Under the pieces are notes generated by a model. It was given only the letters and a program-made list of their open reading frames with translations, was not told where the DNA came from and did no database searches. A stretch of DNA of 64,000 bases from Endoryza sp044226045 (lineage in GTDB: Bacteria > Bacteroidota > Bacteroidia > Chitinophagales > Chitinophagaceae): NCBI GenBank assembly GCA_044226045.1, contig JBGAHR010000003.1, positions 92,124 to 156,123 on the forward strand. The letters are read 5' to 3'. Both the position numbers and the translations under genes were made by a program. Shown here in pieces: positions 1 through 8,246 of the stretch. Positions within the stretch are counted from its first letter, which is position 1, and every line of letters begins with the position of its first letter.

Positions 1-243
1 GCTTCCTTTACCCGGATTGTGGAGTTGTTGGTGAAGAAAGGGTACCTCAATAGAGAAATGCATCCGGCAGACAGGCGACGTTTTCTTCTTCAGCTCACCA
101 AAAAGGGAACAAGTTTGCTGAAAGATATTCAACCCGTGATTGAGCAAAACAGGAAAATAGCGCTGAAGGGACTCAGTAAATCGAGCCTGGCCGATTTGCA
201 GGAAATGCTAAGACACATTGTAGACAATTGTAAAGATCAATAA
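1..243 (+). CDS. MarR-family transcriptional regulator, C-terminal part
   Basis: The gene is cut by the left edge: the frame is open from base 1 (reading ASFTRIVELL) to a TAA at 241-243. What is left is the end of the recognition helix, the beta wing (VKKGYLNREMHPADRRR, the basic D-x-R-R wing of MarR proteins) and the C-terminal dimerisation helices. MarR proteins are dimeric DNA-binding regulators that usually respond to small ligands or stress. The serine hydrolase gene starts 11 bases downstream on the same strand, so the two are probably co-transcribed, but the regulator's targets cannot be told from this fragment. Confidence 0.85.
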   Translation, partial: ASFTRIVELLVKKGYLNREMHPADRRRFLLQLTKKGTSLLKDIQPVIEQNRKIALKGLSKSSLADLQEMLRHIVDNCKDQ

Positions 244-254
244 ATAGTAAAGCC

Positions 255-1562
255 ATGAGAAGATTATTTATTTGGGCAGCCATGTTGCTGCCGGTAGCAG
301 CGCATTCCCAGGGAATTGAGCAAAAGGCAGACGAACTGATGAAGGCCTATAGCGATCAGCAGAAATTCAGCGGAAATGTGTTGATCGCCTCCAAAGGGAA
401 AATTGTTTTTGAGAAATCTTACGGTCTGGCCGACAGACAAAATAATATTGCGAACAACAGCCAGACCGAATTTCGCGCTGCTTCTCTCACCAAGATGTTT
501 ACAGCCGTACTGATCATGCAACTCGTAGAGCAAAAGAAGCTGTTGTTGTCAGATCCGGTTGCAAAGTACCTGAAAGGGATAGACCCTTCAGGTAAAGTGA
601 CGATCCGGCATTTACTCAGTCATACTTCGGGGTTGAAAGGATCCACAGAGCCTGGTTCTTCCAGCCTGGAAGAGATGATAAAAGGATACAAGCCTGCCGA
701 CCCGTCGTTTGCCCCGGGAGAACGGTTTGAATACAACAATTTCAATTTTATCGTACTCGCCTGGCTCGCGCAAAAGCGTACAGGCATCCGGTATAGTGAA
801 CTGCTTCAAAAGCGGGTATTGCTGAAAGCGGGTATGACACATTCGGGGATTGATGAAGCCAATAGATTGTCCGTTCACAAAGCAGCCGGATACGTAACCG
901 ACCCTTCCACCAATCAATGGGTATTGACAGGCAACGACAATACGATTGGAGCAGCCAGTGGTGCCGGCGCCTTATATACCACAACAGAAGATTTGTTTCA
1001 ATGGTCGAAACATATCGGTTCTTCCAAATTGCTGAAAAAGGAATCATGGAACAGGATTCTCACACCTGTACAACCCGGTTATGGATTGGGATGGATGTTG
1101 CAACAGAATCAGGGTAGACAGAAGATCGGTCATACCGGTTCCATACCCGGCTTCATTGCGGATTTCGCCTGGTTTCCCAAAGACAGCATCCTGATCACTT
1201 ATTTGTCCAACTACCAGGACCTCGATGGAAGGAAACTGGAAGAGACATTAACCGCGCTGGTTTATAACGAACCGTATAGCCTGCCCAAACAAAGAAAAGA
1301 AATAACGCTTCCGGTCGAAACATTGCAGGAATATGTGGGTGTGTATGAGATCAATGAACAGGTACAGATAAAAGTTATTTTGGAAGGAACCGCCCTGATG
1401 GCTATTGCCCCGGGTGGAGACAAAGTGGAACTGACGGCAGAGAGCAAAGATCATTTCTTTCTGAAAGGTCCTGAGATTGTCGTTGAGTTCAGAAGAAATG
1501 AGGGAAAGATTGAATCCATGTTTATTGATATGCAGGGTGGACAATTGTTCAGGCGTAAATAG
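255..1562 (+). CDS. Secreted serine hydrolase, beta-lactamase/PBP (class C) family
   Basis: A 435-aa protein with an N-terminal signal peptide (about residues 1-19, ending AHSQG), so periplasmic or exported. The beta-lactamase-fold signature is complete: SLTK (Ser77-Lys80, nucleophile and general base), YNN near residue 160 and HTG near 293. Proteins of this class include D-aminopeptidases, EstB-type esterases and class C beta-lactamases. The C-terminal ~100 residues form an added beta domain seen in many Bacteroidota members. Nothing shows antibiotic hydrolysis, and peptidase or esterase activity is as likely. The start follows the MarR stop by 11 bases. Confidence 0.9.
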   Translation: MRRLFIWAAMLLPVAAHSQGIEQKADELMKAYSDQQKFSGNVLIASKGKIVFEKSYGLADRQNNIANNSQTEFRAASLTKMFTAVLIMQLVEQKKLLLSDPVAKYLKGIDPSGKVTIRHLLSHTSGLKGSTEPGSSSLEEMIKGYKPADPSFAPGERFEYNNFNFIVLAWLAQKRTGIRYSELLQKRVLLKAGMTHSGIDEANRLSVHKAAGYVTDPSTNQWVLTGNDNTIGAASGAGALYTTTEDLFQWSKHIGSSKLLKKESWNRILTPVQPGYGLGWMLQQNQGRQKIGHTGSIPGFIADFAWFPKDSILITYLSNYQDLDGRKLEETLTALVYNEPYSLPKQRKEITLPVETLQEYVGVYEINEQVQIKVILEGTALMAIAPGGDKVELTAESKDHFFLKGPEIVVEFRRNEGKIESMFIDMQGGQLFRRK

Positions 1563-1623
1563 GAAAGTGCCGAAAGGTCTTTTTAGTGGAGAGTTCAATC
1601 GCGGATAGTATTCCGCCAGGGCC

Positions 1624-1899
1624 TCAATAATGAAACCGGCATTGTATCACGTAACATTTTTGATTAACACCTTTCTTTCCATCGACTTTGTACACCAGTC
1701 TATGTTCGCCAGTAATGCGTCTCGACCAATATCCCTTTAGGCTAAATTTTAGCGGTTCAGGTTTGCCTGTTCCTTTAAAAGGACTGTTTTTTATTTCGCT
1801 TGGTAATTCTGTAATTTTTTTAGGGATTGGGGCAGCTGTTTTCATTCAATAGCTAAAATCGTCCCATCCTATTTCTGTAAATTCAAAATTCTTAACTAT
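1624..1899 (-). pseudogene. Broken YoeB/Txe-type mRNA interferase toxin
   Basis: The intact 3' part (1624-1845, about 73 codons) carries the YoeB core: FKGTGKPEPLKF, GYWSRR, EHRLVY and the C-terminal CRFHY, with the catalytic Glu, Arg, His and Tyr of the family. The first part of the domain (FEFTEIGWDDFSY) is encoded just upstream in the same frame, but an in-frame TGA at 1846-1848 stands where YoeB proteins have Trp. The expected start, overlapping the antitoxin stop, reads ATA at 1899-1897. Unusual Ala/Pro substitutions follow the stop. I infer a dead toxin next to an intact antitoxin; restart at the ATG of MKTAAP would give a protein without the N-terminal helix. Confidence 0.8.
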
Positions 1900-2141
1900 A
1901 AATCGAACTTCGTTGTTTTACCTTTTTCGAGTTGACTAATTGAATCTCTTAGTCTTTGTCTATTGGCAGGAGTTTCCAATAGATGCCCTGTTTCAGTCAG
2001 AGAGTTAAATTCTTTTAATGAAATAATGACAACAGCCTCTTCTGAAGTTCGGGATACCACTACCGTATCTGAAGATTTTATCACGTCATCAAGATATTTC
2101 TTCAGGTTATTTCGGAGTTGAGAGATTGATACTGCTTGCAT
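1896..2141 (-). CDS. Antitoxin, Phd/YefM family
   Basis: About 81 aa starting MQAVSISQLRNN, the usual beginning of YefM/Phd antitoxins. The N-terminal half is the DNA-binding and dimerisation domain (NNLKKYLDDVIKSSD, then VVVSRTSEEAVVIISLKEF); the C-terminal half is the flexible toxin-binding tail. An in-frame ATG nine codons upstream (2168) is possible, but homologues start at MQA. The stop overlaps the start position of the downstream yoeB-like gene, the normal arrangement of a yefM-yoeB operon. Since that toxin is broken, the antitoxin may be an orphan kept for autoregulation or for protection against other toxins, which is inference. Confidence 0.85.
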   Translation of the reverse strand: MQAVSISQLRNNLKKYLDDVIKSSDTVVVSRTSEEAVVIISLKEFNSLTETGHLLETPANRQRLRDSISQLEKGKTTKFDL

Positions 2142-2328
2142 GAATCGGGGTTTACAGCAAATGTGCAATATGTTTTACATTTTAATGAATCTATTTTTGT
2201 ATCTAAAAATGAACCAAATATTTTATTATCACTTGTTTAAATGTCATTGTGGAATCGCCGGTCAATGCGATCTCTTTTTTTGCCCCAAAAGCTGCGATGA
2301 GTTTTCAGGAATACGCTGTACTTACCGC

Positions 2329-2359
2329 AAAAAAAAGAGGCCGCCATCAGGCGACCTCT
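2329..2359 (-). terminator. Rho-independent terminator of the small cysteine-protein genes
   Basis: Read on the minus strand, a 10-bp stem (AGAGGTCGCC pairing with GGCGGCCTCT, one imperfect pair) with loop TGAT is followed by a run of Ts (2335-2329). It lies 20 bases after the stop of the 49-aa gene at 2380-2529. Confidence 0.8.
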
Positions 2360-2379
2360 GAGTATAACCGGTTAATTGA

Positions 2380-2529
2380 TTAACCTTTGTTGTCTTTCTT
2401 GCAGCATTTACCCTGTTTGCAGCATTGCTCTGTTGTTGCTTTTTTCTTTTTTTTACCGCCATTGTCTACGTTAGCGAAGCTGGTACCGAACAATGCCAGG
2501 GTTACGGCGAGGATGAATAATTTTTTCAT
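2380..2529 (-). CDS. Small secreted protein with two CC motifs (49 aa)
   Basis: This is a short gene (ATG at 2529, TAA at 2382-2380). Residues 1-19 are a clear signal peptide (MKKLFILAVTLALFGTSFA). The mature part is about 30 residues: acidic/Gly spacer, a run of five lysines, then CCKQGKCC and a lysine-rich tail. Two vicinal cysteine pairs in a tiny exported peptide suggest metal binding or disulfide chemistry, but I recognise no named family. It follows the 121-aa cysteine-containing gene by 11 bases and is followed by a terminator, so the two form a small operon. Confidence 0.75.
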   Translation of the reverse strand: MKKLFILAVTLALFGTSFANVDNGGKKKKKATTEQCCKQGKCCKKDNKG

Positions 2530-2540
2530 TTTATGGTGTT

Positions 2541-2906
2541 TTATGAAAGTTCATTAATAAATAGATTGTCAGTGAAAACAGGATGAACAGACCCCCGGTC
2601 GGGAGGTTGCCAGATATTGTTGAAATATTCGATCCGGTAATGATTGATTAAAATTTGACTGAGTTCCCCTGCCTGCAGGAGAAAGGAATTTCCTTTTGGC
2701 TGATTCCATTCTTCCAGTACCAATACAGGTGGGCAGGTGAGACAACTGCTGCTGCAAGGTTTAGGTGTGGGCAATTCACTATCCGGTGTCCGCGAGCAGG
2801 AAGAGGCCATTGCCCGAGTCAATACCCGGGTATTTGCCAGGATGCTGACTGTACCTGCCAATAACAGCGGAAGGCCCATTAATAATATGAACAGCGATCT
2901 TCGCAT
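2541..2906 (-). CDS. Hypothetical exported protein with a cysteine cluster (121 aa)
   Basis: The N-terminus (MRRSLFILLMGLPLLLAGTVSI) is a signal peptide or single membrane anchor. The following ~100 residues contain CSRTPDSELPTPKPC and CSSSCLTCP, five cysteines in a short span, then a segment without motifs (VLEEWNQPKGNSFLLQAGE). I do not recognise a family. Codon use and ordinary spacing to the next gene (11 bases to the 49-aa CC protein) support it being real. Cysteine-rich exported proteins in tandem point to a metal- or redox-related role, which is inference only. Confidence 0.6.
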   Translation of the reverse strand: MRRSLFILLMGLPLLLAGTVSILANTRVLTRAMASSCSRTPDSELPTPKPCSSSCLTCPPVLVLEEWNQPKGNSFLLQAGELSQILINHYRIEYFNNIWQPPDRGSVHPVFTDNLFINELS

Positions 2907-3015
2907 TTCGCCAACAAAGTATCAACGTTTCTCCAGGGTATAAATTTTATTACTACGAAATGTCTGACGCCTGGGTTGGGGTGTGTGAAACCGCGACTGA
3001 AGGGTAGAAGGTCGT

Positions 3016-4746
3016 TTATTGCTTTGACACAGGCAAGCTGATATAGCTGTCCGTATGCCACAGTACCTCCAAGGGCTCACCGGCGTCCTGTATGGTTTCC
3101 TCATTTACATTCTTCCCTGTGCCATAGTTGATTTGTTCGAAGGGGCTTTTGTTGACATTAACTATGATGACAATCCTGCTACCCTTACTCAGTTGTCGAC
3201 TGGTAAAATAAGTGTTGCTGAAAGGAAGCTGTGTTCTTTTTCCGGGCTGAAGCAGTTGTCTTGATGTAATGTCATTTGCGTGGCTGGCGCGTCCCATGAA
3301 GTAGGAAAGAAACATAAACTTTCCATCCGGCCTCTCTTCAAAAAGGGCAATGCTGTAGTCCATATCTTTTTTATTGATGGTTACACTCATGTTCCCGGTG
3401 AAGTTTCCGCTCACTTCAATCGCCTGTTGCAGGGGGGCGCTTTTGAACATCAGTCCGCCTCCGTCAAACAGGCTGTCGTAAATAATTTTGCTCATGTAGT
3501 AATAGCTGTTTAGTTGGGTCCGGTCTTTAAAATCAATAACCAGTTTTGAATAGCCTTTTTTTGTTGGTTTTCTCGAAGTAAGGGTTCCGCCTTTTTGGTT
3601 GTCGAGGAACAGTTTTAACGTATCGCTGGCGACGGCCTGCAGGGAAGAAGCGTGTTTCCATTCGTTGCTTCCCATCGGTTGATAATTGATCCTGTCTTTC
3701 AGGAAAGCCGGTTTGGGTTTTCCTTTCAATATATAGTCAAACCATTCGTAGATGATCGAATGAATAGGAATATTGGCAACCGGATCAATTTTATAACCCC
3801 CATATACAGAATCAGGAAACCCTTGCGAGCCAAAATGACCAAAGGGCCCGATCACCAGGTAATGTTCTGCCTTTCGGTTATACTTCAGGTGCTCGTGCAT
3901 ATAATATAGGGCACCTACCTGTCCGCCGTCGTAGTAGCCGGTAGTAGTAAGAACCGGAATGGTAATCTGCGCGAAATCTTCTTTATAAGGAATCATTTTT
4001 TGCCAATAGGAATCGTAGGTAGGATGTTGGAGCCAGCGCTGGAACATCGGACTGGGTCTTCCCAGCAGACTATCGAGCGTAGGATAAGCAGTACCCAGTT
4101 CAAACCATTTCCATTGCACATTCGCCCATTGCGGGTCACGGTAGTCTTTTTCATCCAGGAATTTGTTATTGGATACGTAATAGGTCCACGAGAACGGGAA
4201 TGACATGAATACATTATTCATCATGGGTACATCCAGTCCGGGAGCCACAGAGGCAGAGGGGACGATGGTTTTAAGAGCCGGGTGTAGTTTCCTGGTTGCT
4301 GCCCACTGGGTGAAGCCATTGTAGCTGCCACCCATCATACCCACTTTTCCATTGCACCAATACTGATGACTAATCCAGTCAATCACTTCATAGGCGTCAC
4401 GTCCATCGTATTCGTAAGCCCATACTTCCTTGTCCGGACTGTACCGCTTGCCCCGGGTATAAGCCATTACGCCAACATAGCCTTTGTCGGCTGCCAGTTT
4501 TACCTTGTTGATATCTGTCAGCCTCGCATAGATGGTAAACTGAAAAATGACAGGCAGCGGTTCAATTATATTTCTTTTTCGAACCACCAGTGCAGAGATA
4601 AAAGCTCCGTCACTTGTTTTGATAAGCAGGCTGTCTTCTACGATGTAGTGGCTATCTGCCTTAACCGATTCAATCGTTACCTCCTGGGCTTTTACAAAAG
4701 TGGAAAGTAACAGGCATAGGCATGCCAGTGAGTACTGTAGTCCCAT
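3016..4746 (-). CDS. CocE/NonD family X-Pro dipeptidyl-peptidase-like hydrolase
   Basis: A 576-aa exported protein (signal peptide residues 1-20, ending VKAQ). The alpha/beta-hydrolase domain has the family nucleophile motif GGSYNG (Ser141), an acid at Asp273 (TTGYYDGG) and a catalytic His near 304 (GPFGHFG). The C-terminal ~200 residues form the jelly-roll domain of the S15/CocE family, including the YFTSRQLSKGSRIVI segment. Members cleave acyl or X-Pro substrates such as peptides, glutaryl-acylases substrates and esters; the true substrate is unknown. It is a single gene, with LytTR regulatory genes 28 bases upstream on the same strand that may share its transcript. Confidence 0.9.
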   Translation of the reverse strand: MGLQYSLACLCLLLSTFVKAQEVTIESVKADSHYIVEDSLLIKTSDGAFISALVVRKRNIIEPLPVIFQFTIYARLTDINKVKLAADKGYVGVMAYTRGKRYSPDKEVWAYEYDGRDAYEVIDWISHQYWCNGKVGMMGGSYNGFTQWAATRKLHPALKTIVPSASVAPGLDVPMMNNVFMSFPFSWTYYVSNNKFLDEKDYRDPQWANVQWKWFELGTAYPTLDSLLGRPSPMFQRWLQHPTYDSYWQKMIPYKEDFAQITIPVLTTTGYYDGGQVGALYYMHEHLKYNRKAEHYLVIGPFGHFGSQGFPDSVYGGYKIDPVANIPIHSIIYEWFDYILKGKPKPAFLKDRINYQPMGSNEWKHASSLQAVASDTLKLFLDNQKGGTLTSRKPTKKGYSKLVIDFKDRTQLNSYYYMSKIIYDSLFDGGGLMFKSAPLQQAIEVSGNFTGNMSVTINKKDMDYSIALFEERPDGKFMFLSYFMGRASHANDITSRQLLQPGKRTQLPFSNTYFTSRQLSKGSRIVIIVNVNKSPFEQINYGTGKNVNEETIQDAGEPLEVLWHTDSYISLPVSKQ

Positions 4747-4774
4747 GTAAACGATTTTAAAATTTTGGAAATTT

Positions 4775-5485
4775 TTACAGGATGCTCCTGTTTTTCAGAA
4801 AGACCGATTGTCGACTGGATACCGTAAAGGTTTTTCCGCCGGCGAGTTCGATTTCCAGTCTGCCATCGGGTATAGGCTTTATTTTATTGATAAAGTTTGT
4901 ATTGATGATAGCGGCCCTGTTCACCCGGAAGAAGTGGGTGGAAGGAAGAATTTTGTTTAACTGGTTTAATGATCGTTTGAGCAAAGCTTTCCGGTCGTCA
5001 AAATAAATCCTGGCATAATTGCCGCTTGATTCAATCCAGGTGATGCGGCTTGATTTGATAAAATAACAACGTTCTCCTTCCCTGATAAAGAGGGTAGCTT
5101 CCGCAGCAATGTTTTTTTGTTCTTTGGCAAGCCGGCTGCGGGTTCTCTCCATAGCTTTGGCAAAGCGTTCTTCACTGATCGGTTTCACCAGATAGTCGAT
5201 CGCTTCCACTTCGAAAGCCTGAACAGCAAACTGATCAAAAGCGGTCGTGAAGATCACCTGGGGAACCCTGTCCAGTGATTCCAGCAGATCGAACCCGGAT
5301 CCGCCCGGCATCTGCACATCCAGGAAAATAATATCGGGCTGATATTGCCCGATCATCGATGAGGCATCGCTGATATTCGCTGCTTCCCCTTTCAATGAGA
5401 TATCGGGATGTTGTTCAAGGTGCCGCCTGATCTCATCGCGGGCACGCCGTTCGTCGTCTATGATCAAGGCAGTCAGTTTTTTCAT
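4775..5485 (-). CDS. LytTR-type response regulator
   Basis: A 236-aa two-domain regulator. Residues 1-120 are a CheY-like receiver with the acidic pair IIDDE, the phosphoacceptor Asp56 in FLDVQMP, a TTAFD switch residue and the conserved Lys in DYLVKP. Residues ~135-236 are a LytTR DNA-binding domain (RCYFIKSSRITWIESSGNYARI, then LLKRSLNQL and FFRVNRAAIINTNFI). It is transcribed after, and overlaps by 4 bases (ATGA), the sensor kinase gene, so the two proteins form a cognate pair with translational coupling. Its target genes are not identifiable here; the CocE-like hydrolase gene directly downstream is a candidate. Confidence 0.95.
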   Translation of the reverse strand: MKKLTALIIDDERRARDEIRRHLEQHPDISLKGEAANISDASSMIGQYQPDIIFLDVQMPGGSGFDLLESLDRVPQVIFTTAFDQFAVQAFEVEAIDYLVKPISEERFAKAMERTRSRLAKEQKNIAAEATLFIREGERCYFIKSSRITWIESSGNYARIYFDDRKALLKRSLNQLNKILPSTHFFRVNRAAIINTNFINKIKPIPDGRLEIELAGGKTFTVSSRQSVFLKNRSIL

Positions 5486-6531
5486 GACAGCGGAGTTTTG
5501 AAAATGGCTTTCACTAATTGGTCGGTCTCCTGTATCAACTGAAAACTGGCCTTTCCGTTAAACTGAAGTATTAATCGATCCTCCAGGTTGCTGAGCCCGA
5601 TGCCTTTGTGGAGATCATTTGTCAGGGTGCCTGTGTTTTCAACAGATACCAGCATGTGGTCATCAGTGCGACTAACATTTATATGAATGAATCCACCTCC
5701 GGGCAGTTGGCTGATGCCATGTTTGATGGCATTTTCCACTAAAGACTGAATACTCAGCCGCAAGACCGGTTGGTTCAACAAAGATTGGTTGATGTTCCAT
5801 TCAATCTGCAGTTTTTCTTCAAACCTTATTTTTTCCAGAGCCAGGTAATCTTCCACCAGGTTTAGTTCCTGTTGCAGGGTAACCAGGTTTTCCCGGGAAG
5901 AGTAAAGGGAGTTGCGCATCAGATCCGACAGCTTATCAATCGCCTGCCTGGCCGCTTTAGGATCTTCGACCACCAGCGCCTTGATGCTGTTTAAGGAATT
6001 GAAAAAGAAATGCGGATTGATCTGGGCCGACAGGTTTTGAAAGGCCGCCTCCTTTGCCTTGGCAGCCTGTTTCACCGCCCGCAGTTCTCTTTGCGAATAA
6101 TGATAGGCGTAATAGGCCAGCAGCCAGATCGACATTAACCGCAGCCCGCCTATAAATACCGCCAGCCATTGAGTGTTGAATGCTTCCCCGATTGTTTCCT
6201 CAAACCCTGGCTGGAACCAGTAACGTACCAAATAGTTTTTGGTGATGGTAAGCGCGGTGAAAAAAACTGCCAGTATCAATACCGCCGGGAGAATCCTGGG
6301 CAGCAGCCGGGAAACCGGCAATAAATGCCATCCCATCCGGATCGACCAGTTCCGATACAAATGAGAAAGGGGGATATAGATCAACAGATCCAGTAAGAAA
6401 TGAAGAATAGCCAGTTCCCAACTGAAGCCGGTCCCCAGGTAGCCGATATACGCCCATTGAAGGGCCGCCAGCGACCAGAAGAGCAGCTGGCATTTCCAGT
6501 ATACAGACAGGGTTGTTTGATTCGGCTTCAT
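5482..6531 (-). CDS. LytS/YehU-type sensor histidine kinase
   Basis: A 349-aa membrane kinase. Four hydrophobic segments cover residues ~10-30, 38-58, 78-98 and 120-145; a short linker helix leads to the His_kinase domain with the phosphoacceptor His174 in NPHFFFNSLNSI. The ATPase domain has an N-box (SLVENAIKHGI) and a G-box (GIGLSNLEDRL). There is no extracellular sensor domain of any size, so sensing is probably in the membrane segments. It overlaps the LytTR regulator gene by 4 bases. In Bacteroidota such pairs often control cell-surface or virulence-like functions, but no specific signal is indicated. Confidence 0.95.
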   Translation of the reverse strand: MKPNQTTLSVYWKCQLLFWSLAALQWAYIGYLGTGFSWELAILHFLLDLLIYIPLSHLYRNWSIRMGWHLLPVSRLLPRILPAVLILAVFFTALTITKNYLVRYWFQPGFEETIGEAFNTQWLAVFIGGLRLMSIWLLAYYAYHYSQRELRAVKQAAKAKEAAFQNLSAQINPHFFFNSLNSIKALVVEDPKAARQAIDKLSDLMRNSLYSSRENLVTLQQELNLVEDYLALEKIRFEEKLQIEWNINQSLLNQPVLRLSIQSLVENAIKHGISQLPGGGFIHINVSRTDDHMLVSVENTGTLTNDLHKGIGLSNLEDRLILQFNGKASFQLIQETDQLVKAIFKTPLS

Positions 6532-6639
6532 ATTATTACACTACAAAACAAAGCCTTTTCAACAGAAGGGAAAAAAACACGTACAGGAGCGAGCCGTTCG
6601 GGGGGATGAGTGCTGAACGATGAAGAATCCCTGAGGATA

Positions 6640-6774
6640 TTAACAGGACCAGTATCGTCTGAACATCTTTTTGCAAGAAGTGCCTTCCGACAGTTGAAAC
6701 TTAAAAAATATTTCTTCCTTCATGGTGTCAGGCAGCACCTGTTTTAAAAGTGGTGTAACCGTATTCCATTTCAT
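6640..6774 (-). pseudogene. N-terminal stub of an AbiEii/AbiGii-type nucleotidyltransferase toxin
   Basis: A 44-codon frame starts 3 bases after the HigA-like gene. It reads MKWNTVTPLLKQVLPDTMKE then FFKFQLSEGTS before diverging and stopping. The first ~33 residues match, from memory, the start of Bacteroidota AbiEii-type proteins (MxWNTVTPLL... FRLVGGTSL...), which normally run to over 200 aa with a nucleotidyltransferase GGTSLSL/DIDLF motif. Everything after GTS, including the catalytic Asp residues, is gone. The upstream HTH/DUF6922-like gene is the usual partner, so a once complete antitoxin-toxin pair has lost its toxin by deletion. Confidence 0.65.
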
Positions 6775-6777
6775 TTG

Positions 6778-7233
6778 TTAACTTTTACCAAGCACTTCTT
6801 CTATTTTGTCTCTTCCGTAAAATCTGGTGATTTCGCTTTTCTCCCGATCATTCCCTCGCTCAAAAACGCGACGGATAATGGCTTTCTGTTGCTTGCTCCA
6901 ATCGATTGAATTCATATCAGTATCCCAGAAAATTACTGGCCTGAGTTTTTGAAGGTTGGGTTTATCTGAATCTTGTTTTTTTTTGATTTGTTCAATATCG
7001 TAAAATACTTGAAGAATCATAAGTGTTCCCTCTTCCAGGCCCAGCGCCTTTTCGAGCTTCAATGCTAATGCAGTGTTCATGTCTCTTTTTCCCTTCGTAA
7101 TGGTCGTAATAGTCTGAGGGTATTCGTTCACAGCCAATGCAAGATGACCCTTCTTCAGGTGTTGTTCCTTAATCTTGCGATCAAGATAGAAGCCAGGATG
7201 AAGCCCCTTTATAATATCGATTTCCTTATTCAT
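6778..7233 (-). CDS. HigA/XRE-type antitoxin-like regulator with DUF6922-like C-terminus
   Basis: 151 aa. Residues ~10-80 are a HigA-like helix-turn-helix (GFYLDRKIKEQHLKKGHLAL, then TITTITKGKRDMNTALALKL). The C-terminal ~50 residues (RPVIFWDTDMNSIDW, then IIRRVFERGNDREKSEITRF) are the short W/R-rich domain found in Bacteroidota proteins that sit next to AbiEii-type nucleotidyltransferases. In those modules this protein acts as antitoxin and autoregulator. Here the next gene, three bases on, is only a 44-codon stub, so the regulator is an orphan. The family assignment of the C-terminal domain is from memory. Confidence 0.75.
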   Translation of the reverse strand: MNKEIDIIKGLHPGFYLDRKIKEQHLKKGHLALAVNEYPQTITTITKGKRDMNTALALKLEKALGLEEGTLMILQVFYDIEQIKKKQDSDKPNLQKLRPVIFWDTDMNSIDWSKQQKAIIRRVFERGNDREKSEITRFYGRDKIEEVLGKS

Positions 7234-7630
7234 ATCTAAAAGTAAACAGAAATGTTTACAATAAAAATATCATATTTGGGTCTTTTAAGGTGATCATGGA
7301 CATATATTTATACGATATGCCCCTGAATTATAGTGTGTAATTATTTGATTTTCTTGTTAATGAGCGCGCTGCTTGCAAGCCTTTTCCAAACGATCTTATT
7401 GCCTTGGAAGTTAACTATGCTCCTGATTATTGAAAAAGTGAGGAGAATCCGGTGTCAATCTGAGCATTATGGCATATCCCAAACGGGTGAGGTTAGCTTA
7501 TTTTTCCGGCTGCGGTTATATCGCCAGGATTTTTTTAAAAAATCATAGGGGTAGATGCCGGGTTAGTTGTTATAACTTAAATAAGTTGCAGGCTTTGTTA
7601 CTACAAGCAAAAGAGTATCATATAGAAAGC
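7234..7630 (+). other. Intergenic region upstream of the ECF sigma gene
   Basis: About 400 bases between divergent genes. It should hold the promoter of the HigA-like gene (leftward) and of the sigma factor (rightward). I see no convincing coding frame, RNA structure or repeat. An open frame from 7469 joins the sigma gene, but its first 54 codons do not resemble sigma factors. Confidence 0.5.
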
Positions 7631-8203
7631 ATGGATTGGCAGGAAGAGTCAATACTGGCGAGCCGGCTCATGAGTAAAGATGAGCAGGCTTTTGAAAAGG
7701 TTTTTAAACAATGGTTCCAAAGCCTGCATACCTATGCATTTACATTGGTAAGGGATGCTTACGAGGCAGAAGAGATCGTACAACAGGTTTTCTATAAATT
7801 ATGGGAACGAGCCGACAGACTACAGATCAATGGAGCTGTTTCTGCCTATCTCTACCGATCAGTGTATAATGAATGCCTGAATTACCTGAAGCATGAGAAA
7901 GTCAAATCGCGCCATCATCTGTATGTTGCTCATCAATTGAAATACGATCATGGCGGCTTGGGCGACCGGCTTTCATCAGCCGCTCTCGAGGAAAAGTATA
8001 CCAACGCATTAAATGAACTGCCGGAACAATGCCGGGCCGTTTTTCAATTGAGCAGATTCGACAACCTGAAGTACCGGGAAATTGCCGATCGCCTCGAAAT
8101 ATCGGTTAAAACGGTAGAAAATCAAATGGGGAAAGCATTGAAGTTTCTGCGAAACAGACTGGCAGAGTTCTTAACACTACTGATTATTTTATTGACCGTT
8201 TAA
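7631..8203 (+). CDS. ECF RNA polymerase sigma factor (sigma-70 family, FecI-like)
   Basis: 190 aa from the ATG at 7631 (MDWQEESILASRL); an upstream in-frame GTG-type extension to 7469 is not sigma-like. Region 2 covers residues ~20-95 (FEKVFKQWFQSLHTYAFTLV, EEIVQQVFYKLWERA); region 4 covers ~120-180 with the helix-turn-helix LKYREIADRLEISVKTVENQ. It ends in a hydrophobic tail (LLIILLTV). The next gene is a FecR-type anti-sigma factor, then an STN-domain surface protein and a TonB receptor: the classic Bacteroidota cell-surface signalling layout, in which the sigma factor switches on the downstream receptor genes. Confidence 0.92.
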   Translation: MDWQEESILASRLMSKDEQAFEKVFKQWFQSLHTYAFTLVRDAYEAEEIVQQVFYKLWERADRLQINGAVSAYLYRSVYNECLNYLKHEKVKSRHHLYVAHQLKYDHGGLGDRLSSAALEEKYTNALNELPEQCRAVFQLSRFDNLKYREIADRLEISVKTVENQMGKALKFLRNRLAEFLTLLIILLTV

Positions 8204-8246
8204 AACAAATAAACTGCAAACAACCAACGAACATATCGATGCTTTA

